Positions 54,471 to 64,000 of a stretch of DNA of 64,000 nucleotides are shown here, in pieces. The translations under genes and the position numbers were made by a program. The stretch lies in NCBI GenBank assembly GCA_032690845.1, contig CM064433.1:37818658-37882657 (forward strand), given 5' to 3'. Source of the DNA: Eleusine coracana subsp. coracana (taxonomy: Eukaryota; Streptophyta; Magnoliopsida; Poales; Poaceae). The notes under the pieces are model-generated. The model saw nothing but the letters and a program-made list of their open reading frames with translations, was not told the origin of the DNA and made no database searches. Position 1 is the first letter of the stretch. Each line of letters starts with the position of its first letter.

Positions 54471-57290
54471 GCTATTAAATTTTTGTCACATCTTTTGCAT
54501 CACAAAAAACCAAGCAAACAGTATTGTGGGCCGACCACATTTACATGCTGAGACATTCAACATTCAGCCCATTATATTTCATCACACAGCCATCAGTCAA
54601 TCATTACTTTAACCTAGAGCAAATCAGCAGTTCCTAAGTGCTAATGTGATCTAAGCATAGTCAGATATAAGCATCAGCCCTTTGTTCTCGATGTTCACTC
54701 CCTCCATCCCTTCTTTCTTCTTTCTCCTTCTACTTACTTCCTGGCATCATCACAACAAAAAATCAAAGGTTGTAAAGGGCAAGCAAACTCCACTAAAAGA
54801 CTACTGTGCATCACTCAAATTGAGTGATAGGCTGGAACAGGAGAATGACGTCCTCATTGAGGAATAGCACGTACCAGTTCATCAACCATTTGGTTGATGG
54901 GAAATTATACACCGAGCTTGTGCAAGAAGATGAGGACGGATCCACTGGGGCCGCCAGATCCAACACCCGAGCTGCCCCTGACGTCAACCAGAGTTATGAT
55001 CCTTAGACGAAAGAAATCTAAGAACAAACAGAAACTCTATTGTCAGGAGATCATAAGCATGCGCCACTAGTTGAAAATTCCCAATGGGAGGCATGTGAAA
55101 CGAGCAATTCCTTGGAGCACATGATGACATTTAGAAAAATGGCATGAATCATTACCTTGTTTGTGTTGGGGACCAATTCTTGCAAGGCCCTTATCCTTTC
55201 TGCTATTCTCTCTCTTCTTAGCTGCATTAGAACAGATGAAGGTTCAATGAAATGCTAGGCAACCAAACAATTGTGAAGACAGAATTTAGCTATATAACAT
55301 GGATTTCAACACATACAAAACACGAGAGCAGAGGGCTTCATTTTAAACATTGTTTATGATGTATTGCTTAAGTCACAGAGGAATCCACCTTGAGACCCAA
55401 AATCATTAGATACATCGATGATAATCATAGAAAATTCACTATAAAACAAGGTTCCAGTTTGATGTATGTACTATCAAAAGGTAGTGACTTCCAATACAAT
55501 GCAACATCATTATGGTTTTAGTGATCAGCTCATGATGCTTATGCAGCACGCCATATGCCTCCACCACAACAGTCACCTGACAGCTCTCTAAAAAGCAACC
55601 TTTTTCCTTCAAAAAATACCCATTACTTGCACGGCAATATCCACTAATCTAGCTTAAACCCAAGACGAACCCGGAAAGGCGCCCAGAATTTCGCCGGTAC
55701 CCATAACAGTAACAGCAACCGCAAAGATGGAAGTTCGATTCAGCTCTTACCCTCTTGGCGATACTGTGGGGATCCGTCGCCTGCCCTCGCCGCGCCCGCA
55801 CCTTCGGCCGTGGCACCGGCGGCTGCGGTTGCGAGGCCATGGTTCCATCGTGCAGCTTCGGCTGTGCATGGAACACCTGAATTTTTCAAGAGAAACAAAC
55901 GAATTAGCACCAGCCCCGAAATTGCCAAACAGAAATGGAAAAAAGAAGGTAGATTTCAGCTGGGACACAAGACTAGTGTGCTGCAGCTGCTACCTGGTGC
56001 GGCGGCGCTAGGCGAAGCACTATGTAAGAAGGACTTGTTGAACTAACCTGGCTAATCAGGACAGGCAAAAGAAAAGCCAGGAGAATCCATCGAGTGAATA
56101 CAAGGCAACAATCAATACTTACTAGTCCACGGGTGCAAGCAATAAAATGAAAAACAAGTCGAGCTCCCTGTCCTAGCGTGCAACCCTTTAACATGTCGAT
56201 CCTCTCCAAACCAGGAAAAAAGACACAACAACCAGCGCAGAGACATAAAACATGCAGCCGACTACTCAGACTAGCACTCAATTTTCCTAAATTCGTGACA
56301 TTTGCAGGGCAGAACAACTACCAGCGCTCACAAATTGAAATTAATACTGCAGGTTTGGATTTCCTAATAAAGTTCCCTACATAAGAGTGATATATTTATT
56401 TTCTATGCCAAAATGTGGAGTCAAATAAAATATCCTTATCATGGGTGCACTCAAATTGCAGAGCAAATAAATCATGAAGCGAGCAGCATTCAGATGCGTG
56501 GCAGATTGACCACGAACTACGTCAGTTAGTGACCATGCGCATATACGCACCTGGACAATGGCGGCAGAGAATCGAGCACCACCGGGCCTACTCGCCGCCG
56601 CCGCGCACCTTCGAGGGCAACCTGCTAGATCTAGCACGTACCTTCGTGGGCAGGAGTGGACTGTGCCACCAGCGGGAAGTGCGGGCGGCGGGCTAGCGGA
56701 GGAACCCCTGCCCTGCTTCTGGGGGAAGGGGTCGTTGTACTCCCGAAGCTCCGGCCAACACCCGCGCCTCGCCGAGCCTGGAGTCTTGCCCCGCTGCCCG
56801 AAACCCACAGGAGGAGTCCGTCCACCTGAAGCCCCGCTCGTGCGTCAGATCCGTAGGGGGGGGCCGTTAGCGCCAAATCTACCGCTGCTAGGCAGCCATG
56901 GCAACTCGTCCCCGCTGCCAACATCTCCCCAGATCTGCCGCCTGGAAGCTCCGTCTGGCCGCCACCTTGTGAGGGCGGTCCGATCCACCGCCGTTGAAGC
57001 CTCGCCTCGCCCTGAGCTCACGGGAGGCCTGACCTGCATGCCGGAGAGAGGATGGGGGGCGGATCTGCAGCGCCTATACAGGAGAGAGTAGGGAGAGAGG
57101 ACCGGATGAAGGGAGGCGAACTCGCTGAGAAGAGAGCAGAGGTGCGGTGCTGAGAGAGAGAGAGAGATGCGGCGGGGGGAGGAAGACCAAGAGAGAGAGG
57201 GTGAACGCGACTAGAGCCATTGGATCAGATTGAACGGTTAAGATAAGTTGGGCCTTAGCTGATAATGGGCTATTACTATCCTTTCGGCCT
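54471..57290 (-). other. Decayed interior of a CACTA-like or other element
   Basis: AT-rich to 55650, then alternating GC-rich patches (55700-55880, 56550-57090) ending in AGAGAGAGAGAGATGCGGCG and a purine-rich stretch (57130-57210). The arrangement resembles a minus-strand transcription unit with a GC-rich first exon near 57100, but no domain is recognisable. The stretch at 54770-54870 reads KGKQTPLKDYCASLKLSDRL on the plus strand and is also unassigned. Confidence 0.35.
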
Positions 57291-58548
57291 GTTTAACATT
57301 TTTTTTCTTTTATAATTTTTGTGCACTATTATGAAGTAACACATAAAAATAATTATTTTTATTTTTATCTTATAAAAATAAATATAATTATCATGAAAAT
57401 TATAGTAGCTCTAGATGATCATGTTAGACGTATGTATCAATTCTCAGTTGTAATGTAATCTAATGTTGACCGGTACAAAGAAAAAATCTTTTTTGAATTA
57501 TTTAGTCTATTTTTATTTTCTAAAATAAAATAATTTTTGACCTTATATTTCATGCGACACGCACGTGCTGTCCTCGTTGCCAAACAATTTAGTGACATAA
57601 TTTGTTATTTTCACATGGAAATTATAGTAGTACTTATTGTAAGAATCCTGTTACAAACTAAAACACATGTATACATGAACTCGTGCATATATGAAAACCA
57701 GAATACATAGCTTGTCACCTCATATGTTTGGGAGTAATCAAGTGCAATTTTGAACGTTGTCATATGATTCTATTTCTCACCATGCAAGCATGGGCAAACT
57801 TTTTCGCAGGATCTGGGTGTTTCAGCAGTTGCGTGCGAAACCCTATAAAATAGTATTGCATTTAGAAACCGAAAATTAGTATATCAATTGAGTTAATGTA
57901 ATGTTAATATTCAACGTAGTGCTCAGCATACCATGTAAATAATTTGCCACAGCTGTTTGTGCTGACCAGATGATGTTGCTATATGGAGTTGTTGTCAAAA
58001 CAGCTAGTGAATTTTCACATACCCGACAAAAGTTACTATATGTATGTATATTTGTAAGCCACGTGAATTGCACATCAACTAAAAAGGTTCTTAATTCCTT
58101 TTTTGTTCATTTTCACATGAAGTGCTGCAACAGTGTCAAAGGTGAAATGCGCTTTCTGTATCTCATCATAGTGTCCTATAAGATGTGGACCACAGATGTG
58201 GATGATGACCAACTCACCACTATAGAAAAAGGAATTTTATAAGGTGCAATAAATTTATATGCACTACCACATAAATACACAAAGGAGACAATACATCAGT
58301 GCTGTCAAAAACAAAAACGTCACTATTAGAATTATTAGTGACTAACTGCCCTTAAAAAACTTTCTTAATCAAGAATCTCGAAAACAATTATTGAAACTAG
58401 AAAGCGTGTCACAGGTTGAGTAGTGCTGCTTCTTTGATTAGGCAGTCCGTCGTCTCCGCCCCTCAAAACGGCCGATAGTGGCGACCTCGCCCCTCGCCCT
58501 CCAGGCATTGCTCCTGCTCTTCCTACACCCCCACGCCTCCTCCATATT
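57291..58548. other. AT-rich unassigned DNA
   Basis: No recognisable gene or complete repeat. CACTATAGAAAAAGG at 58219 looks like a CACTA end but has no partner. Confidence 0.5.
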
Positions 58549-58553
58549 CGCCC
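58400..58553. other. GC-rich stretch left of the solo LTR
   Basis: CGTCTCCGCCCCTC... to TCCATATTCGCCC. With 61676-62100 it probably formed one continuous GC-rich first-exon-like stretch before the LTR inserted. No protein identified. Confidence 0.35.
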
Positions 58554-61500
58554 TATAACAAAACCGCCTTACCACGGAGATGGCCTCATTCTAGGATCAA
58601 TCTCGGGTGATGACACGCGCTATGATGCCCAATAGTACAACACATGACAGAAGAATATAGTTGCAACAAGAACAAAGATAGAGTATAGAGTTTTACATAA
58701 ATTCGAATTTAAATTACAAACCAGAGTTTTAAAAGTGTGGAAGCAATATAGTTCAACAGAAATAAATGGCTCGAGATAATAAGTAAGGTACAATCGTCCT
58801 CTCATGACGATACACATAGGACATCTGGTCATGATAGGTGTTCTACCCAAAACACCGTACCGGCAATCAACAGATTACTCCTCATCATTGTAGGTGCAAA
58901 GCTCCCATTCAATATTCTAGTAGTCAGGATGCTGGCCTTCCTAGTGGAACCTCCCACCGCAGTGGCAGTCTCCATCCTGGTCATCTGAAAATCACATAGA
59001 GCTACGCCCTGAGCAACTAATTTACTCAGCAAGACTAACCCGTCAAAATGACCAACTACAGCCAACACCTAGACATGCAAAGGCTAAGGGTAGACTTTAT
59101 GTTGCCGAAAACCAGCCTAAAAGTGAATCCTTATTTTTCATGTTTTAGCATCAAGTTAAGTTGTCATGCAAAATAATAAATTTAGTTTGCACTATAGCTA
59201 CAACAGTCATAGTTGCAATACAAATATTAATAATTCCAAACAGCAGTATTGAACCCATTCATCATATTAATGGCTTCCAACAATGTTCCGGTGGAGTAAT
59301 CAAGCGGTACTCGTTACTATGAGGGGCAACGACTCGAATTGATTTACATCCTGCAGGAGAAACCTGCTTGCACGATCCATACGCACTTCATGGAAGCCGC
59401 ATGGAGCAACCTTTCGCTGCAGTACCGCAAGGTCTTTCGGGTCTAGACTCCCCCGAGAAGGGTCCCCCAACGCGATGCGCCCCATGCCACCATCCGTGGG
59501 TGGATTCTTCCCTCCTCTCTTTCCTAGTTCCGCCAATAAGGGAGAAGGCAATCTTCCGACCAGGCAATAGTCGTAGCTATATCAGTTTACTGGGCCCATA
59601 ACTCTAGCATGCAAACAGTACGTTCAAACTTGATCCCATGGACCGGACACGACGCGTAGCCTTAGATGACTCGGACGGGGCTACCTCCTTGAAGACGAGC
59701 GGTCCTTCCCTTTCCACCTAGTTGCCCGTCCGGTCTTCATTGTTATCCCATCAAAACTCTCCTTCCACCGAAGTCATTCCCCAGTGATAATGTTTCCTAG
59801 TCTACGAGTGGTCTCCATACCACTTGATGAAAAGTCGTCCTAAATTAAGCTGAGCAACTACCGTTCTAGGGCTATTATCGGGTAAAGGGAATCTACTACA
59901 ATACTAGCTTTAAAACAACTCCTATAAACTTAATACACAGACAAGCCTATACACACTGTCTAGTGATAAAATAAAACAGTAAAACTGGTGGGATGCACTA
60001 GGGCTGAATAATTAAAACAATTCAAAAGGCTGAATAATTAATTATGACTAAAATACAGAGAACTAGCATTTGCAATTTTACTGGGTGATTAGACATAAAA
60101 AAATTAGCTCTAAATTTCCAACTTTCACTAATGTATCAGTTATAGATAATTGCTTATGCTTTACTTAGTGCATTGCCCATTTAATTTGGTTTCGATAAAA
60201 ATGTTACCATATAATGGGACTTAGCATTTTTATAAAATAGTACAAGTCTACTGGAGCCTAGAGAAATTTTCCTTGCCCTAAAATTTGTATTAAATATTTT
60301 ATTATGTATTTTACAAGTTCTACCGGGTTTCTGGAATAATATTTCTAAAGAAAAAATTGTTTTATTTGAATCACCACGCGCACGATAGGCTGCCCTGCCG
60401 GAGCGTGGCGGCGATGGCCGGTGGACTCGCCGTAGCCCATCGTGGACTTCGGCTGGAGTTGAAGGAAAAAATGTTTCCCTCCTCGGCGCGCACCCGTCAA
60501 GGTGGTCCATGACCGCCGGCGATGGCCGAAGAGAGGTGCACGTCGGCGGCAAAAATAGGGGTGACGTTTGGCGGAGTCGAGCGCATAGAGGAGGGCACGA
60601 GAAACACTGGGGTCTTGCCAGGAAGCATCATCTGAGCGAGGGGGAAGACAGCACTGGGTCGAGTGGCGGCATGGAGAGCTGGAGGACTGGGTCGTCGTTG
60701 AGGCGGACCAAATCCGGCGGCACAGGGAAGATGGCTCAAGGCTGAGCGCGGGGTGGCAGCCGAGGTTCTGGTGCGAGGAAGTTGGACGCGGCTCACCGTG
60801 GAATAAATGCGGCGCCACGGAGTGGAGTTGGTCGGAGTCGCCGCAGACAGGGACAAACCGCGTCGATCTCCAAATGCGAAATGGGAGAGGGCAAGGCGAT
60901 GGTTGAAGAGGCTTCAGGGCATCCCAGTGCCGCTCCCTACAGCTCGGCTCGCCCTTTGGTGGATGGCAGCGATCGGGCGACACCGGAGTAGTGACGACGG
61001 GGGGCTCGGTTGGGCAGAGAGAATGGGAGCACGGGAGAGAAAATGGGCAGGTGTTTTGGACATCGAGGGAGGCAGGAGGGATGTCGGAGTGGGGGTGGGG
61101 ACGTTGATCCGCTCAAGTGCCGCTCCGGCCCGTCGTCGACGCCCACACGGCGTACGGCCGCTGGAGCGAGGCGGGGCGACACGGTTGTGCTTTCTCAGCG
61201 TCGATGACAGGTGGGTCTGCCCGGAATTTGATTTTTACTAATTTTCCAAAAATGTTGCTTCTGTTCATTTAATTAACTTAAATCCTACGGCTCCATTTGA
61301 GAAACCAAAAATATGGGCATGCTCCACATGATGTCCTTGATTTTATAAAAATACTAGTACCAAATCAATTACATTCGAATTCGGATATGAAATTTTCAAA
61401 GAGGGGTAGTTTTTTAGCCAATTGGGCATTTCTTTGGGGTACTAAATGGAGATATAATAATATGAAAAATTCAACAAAATACTAATTAATTAGGATGTAC

Positions 61501-61670
61501 AACATAGATTTTTAGTGGATATGAGTTATTTTGTAAATGTTGGACTTGTAGTTCAAGTGACACCCAAATTTGCTTGAATTCAAATCAAATTCAATCAATT
61601 TCAGTTAAAACTTTTCCCTAAGCTCTATTTCATGTGGGGATGACTCTAGTATGGCAGTAGGGGTGTCACA
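58554..61670 (-). mobile_element. Solo LTR related to the gypsy LTR, with CGCCC target duplication
   Basis: A 3117-bp minus-strand copy of the 33043-36671 LTR family. Ends on the minus strand: TGTGACACCCC...GGCGGTTTTGTTATA (the expected TGTGACA end mutated). Flanked by CGCCC (58549-58553) and CGCCC (61671-61675). No internal region follows either end, so it is a solo LTR left by LTR-LTR recombination. A GC-rich part (60360-61210) has chance open frames only. Confidence 0.92.
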
Positions 61671-61675
61671 CGCCC

Positions 61676-63111
61676 CCCTCCCACTCGTCGGTGCCACCTA
61701 CGCCCCCTCTCCTCCCACTCACATGTCGTTGACCTAGTGTGGCAAGGAAGCATCACCCGCGCCGCCCCCAGCTCGCCTTCCTCCAGATCTCACCTCTGCG
61801 CGCCTCCCTCGCCGCTATGCCTGCGCCCCGTGCCCGAGCCTAGGCCACTGCATACCTTCGCTTGTACTTCTCTAGTTGCCACATCGACAAGCAGATCCAT
61901 CGTCCCCAACCTGCTCCTCGGCATTTTCATTCTCGAGTCCTCTCCTTTGGGTTCGTCGCTGATCTACCAGGAAGAAGCTCATCAACAGTGACCACGTCAT
62001 CCTCCTCCCTGGCTATGTCGTCCCAGAGTACTGGCCTGGGCGACTGGACCCGGATCCACACTCTCCTCGTCGGCCGTCGCTATCCCCAAGCGCTTGCCCT
62101 GCTTCCTCACTCCTCGTACCGCGACAAGCCAAGGAGGTGGTACCTTTATGTTGTTGCCTGCATTGATCTATCCTCTGCAATGATGAAGTATAACATCTAG
62201 TGTGTATATAGGTGATTGTTAAAAAGTTAATTAACACTAACAGGATGAATATCAATGCAAGGTCGTGCTGTAGTACTAGTTTTGTACAGTGTACTGGATG
62301 TTTTATGGGTTGTTCTTGCTCTGCATTTGCTTATAAATGTTCATGCTTACCTCGTGTTTATGAAAATGCCTACAGAAAGCGACACTCTTGGACTTTGTTA
62401 TATTTTTCCTATGCACCAAGATTTTTTTATAATCACTATGTTTATGAATCAGTTATAAATAGATCCATGTTAATAATTTTCTTTTTCATCCACACATAAA
62501 AAAATCTATTTAGTTTTATATGAATGAACTCATTTCATTCCACTTGGACTGCTTCTTCTGTTTCTTACATGCTAGTTGCTAGATGAATAGATGATAGCTT
62601 TTTTCATGTAGTAATTCTTAGATTCTTCAAAACATTTGAGATGCAGAGGGTTCCTTAAGTATAGGAACTGAATTTGAAATGATGTTTACCTAGTCTTGGT
62701 ACTGCTAGTGCTATGTTGCTGCGAGTGGTCTTTTTATGACCTATGCAAGTTATTTCTAACCTCGTTTTCTTGTGTTTGCTCTGTTGTGTGAACAACCAGA
62801 TGCTGCAGGAGCCCAATATCTCCAAGTTAAAGCTGCGAGTGGAGAGTTTGCAGGTACTACCTACACCTAAAAGGGCTAAGTCATGGGAATTTTTATTTGT
62901 GTTGATTTTGACTGGATTGCTTCTACTAGTTCCATATAAACTGTTGCTGGGTTTTGATTGAAAATGATCTCATATCTATTAGCCTATATTTGGTAGAACC
63001 CACTTAGCATCTGTTTCTATATGTTCTCTAATCCTGAGATGGGCAAGATGCTTGGCAGACAACACCCAAAAAGCCCCTTCGTCCTCTATGGATAGCTACT
63101 AGATCATGGTC
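61676..63111 (+). other. Gene-like region of unknown identity
   Basis: GC-rich to about 62120, with a possible start in MSSQSTGLGDWTRIH (about 62012). It then changes to T-rich intron-like DNA. A 54-bp open stretch between a TGAACAACCAG acceptor and a TTTGCAGGTACT donor (62801-62858) encodes MLQEPNISKLKLRVESLQ. It slightly resembles a MADS K-box exon, but this is too short to claim. No complete gene can be assembled. Confidence 0.3.
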
Positions 63112-63114
63112 AAA

Positions 63115-64000
63115 CACTACCACAAAAGGCTCTTTAGCGGCGGTACCAAAAATCCACCGCTACAGTTGTAAAATGATTTTTAACGGCGGTTTATAACAAC
63201 AACCGTTGCTAAAAATAGATTTTTAGCGGCAGTTGATAATTTGGGCCACCGCTATTAAATATAAGGCCCAGTTCTATTTTTCTACTCATTTGGCCCAACA
63301 CATTACTATAAAAACACAGGAACCCTAGACTCCTCTACACTTCTCCCTTTCCACCCCTCTCAGCCGCCGTCATCTCTCTCTTTCCTCACTCTCTCTCTCT
63401 CCTCCCGATGGCCTCCCCCGGCGCCCCGACGCGCCCTGCCCGACGGCCTCCCCGACAGCCTGATGCGCCCTCCTCGATGGCCTCCCCGATGCGTGCGCGG
63501 ATCTGGGTGACGGTGACGGCCACGCGTGTGTGGGCAAGGGCAACGGCGGCGGCCACATGTGCGCGGCGATGACGGCGGCCACCTTGTGGATCTGGGTGGC
63601 CACGCGTGCGCGGCGACGGCGGGCGGCCGCCAAGACGAGCTCCGCCGCTGTGGTGTCGCGTGGGCCGAGCTCCCTCGTGCGGATCTGGGCGGCCACCTGG
63701 TGGATCTGGGCACCAGCGGCTCTCTCGTCTCCTCTCCCGACGGGCCAAGCGCGTGCGGAGGCGGCCACGTCGGCGGCGGCAGCAGCCACAAGCGGCAGCG
63801 AATCTAGCGGCATGAGATGGGGCTCTAGATCCAGGCGGGCTCGAGGCTTGGATCTAGGCTTGGGTTATTTCGGGCCGACGATTTTTTTTTGTTTTTGGAT
63901 TGTCACCCGCCGCTACTAATTCTTCTACAACTGCGGTTGGTTTCAGCTCAAGGTCATCCGCCATTAAAAATCTGGTTTTTTAGCTGCGTTAACCTAGCGG
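63115..64000 (+). mobile_element. Pack-CACTA element (iii), GGCGG-motif family, cut by window end
   Basis: Starts CACTACCACAAAAGGC with TAGCGGCGG/CCGCTACAG and TTTTTAGCGGCAG motifs. A TATA-like CTATAAAAACACAGG (about 63307-63321) is followed by a CT-rich leader and a GC-rich interior. The right module GATTTTTTTTTGTTTTTGG then CACCCGCCGCTAC (about 63880-63915) matches elements (i) and (ii). The right terminus lies beyond 64000. The captured interior sequence is not recognised. Confidence 0.85.

Noticed and set aside
58216..58235. CACTATAGAAAAAGG as a CACTA left end
   Set aside because: No subterminal repeats and no matching right end found.
60345..61241. Open frames of up to 212 codons in the solo LTR
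   Set aside because: Composition-driven frames on both strands in LTR sequence; no conserved motif.
62801..62858. Possible MADS K-box exon
   Set aside because: Only 54 bp with slight resemblance, and no MADS domain nearby.
63360..63919. Open frames of 120-147 codons near the window end
   Set aside because: GC-rich cargo of Pack-CACTA (iii), open on both strands, no recognisable domain.
1..64000. CRISPR arrays, rRNA or tRNA genes, bacterial operons
   Set aside because: No regularly spaced identical repeats with unique spacers, no conserved RNA gene signature, and the content is plant transposons throughout.

Overview
This is repeat-rich intergenic DNA of a grass, probably a panicoid. The evidence is CACTA transposons with TGCCGAGTGT-type and TGCCGTGTGCC-type subterminal repeats, a PIF/Harbinger transposon with TTA target duplications, a chromodomain Ty3/gypsy element with 3.6-kb LTRs and an initiator-Met primer site, plant L1-type LINEs, and AT-rich/GC-rich alternation. 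I see no bacterial genes, rRNA, tRNA or CRISPR. The only apparently intact host gene is an intronless cytochrome P450 on the minus strand (23135-24625), with a TATA box and a poly(A) signal.

Layout from left to right. 1-6795: the right part of a CACTA element (CACTA-1) interrupted by a complete but mutated 5.36-kb PIF/Harbinger element (616-5972) that carries both a DDE transposase and a Myb/SANT-like gene. 7063-7885: 3' fragment of a minus-strand LINE. 8599-17947: a nearly full-length CACTA-2 with decayed TNPD (tnp2) and TNPA-like genes on the minus strand. 17951-22600: unassigned DNA holding a hAT-type MITE (18841-19224), a Pack-CACTA that captured part of a PPR gene (20764-21847) and a LINE tail. 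22600-25220: the P450 gene and a 449-bp CACTA-like element whose edge lies 23 bp upstream of the TATA box.

25246-49748 is a tandem, apparently non-coding LTR retroelement with the order LTR1 - internal - LTR2 - internal - LTR3 (large retrotransposon derivative type). Its second internal domain is split by a 12.16-kb chromovirus-type gypsy element (33043-45201, target duplication GATCG). LTR3 is split by another Pack-CACTA (47928-49518, target duplication CCT) and cut off at 49748 by a further CACTA-type end.

49749-58553 holds CACTA-like subterminal DNA, a 5'-truncated LINE (about 50000-53880) split by a 1081-bp Pack-CACTA (52051-53131, target duplication AGT), a minisatellite (54181-54470), and decayed GC-rich and AT-rich element interior. 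58554-61670 is a minus-strand solo LTR related to the gypsy LTR, with a CGCCC target duplication. It splits a GC-rich, gene-like stretch that continues to about 63100. The window ends inside a third member (63115 onward) of the GGCGG-motif Pack-CACTA family.

The window reads as a nested stratigraphy. Target duplications date the order of insertion: PIF after CACTA-1, gypsy after LARD tandem formation, Pack-CACTAs after the LARD and the LINE. All transposon coding regions carry stops, frameshifts or deletions, so none looks autonomous as sequenced. Percent identities are rough counts by eye. I found no convincing new gene system. The most unusual items are the three-LTR tandem array with a mosaic first LTR, the 363-bp internal duplication in the PIF element, the Pack-CACTA family, and the P450 promoter insertion.
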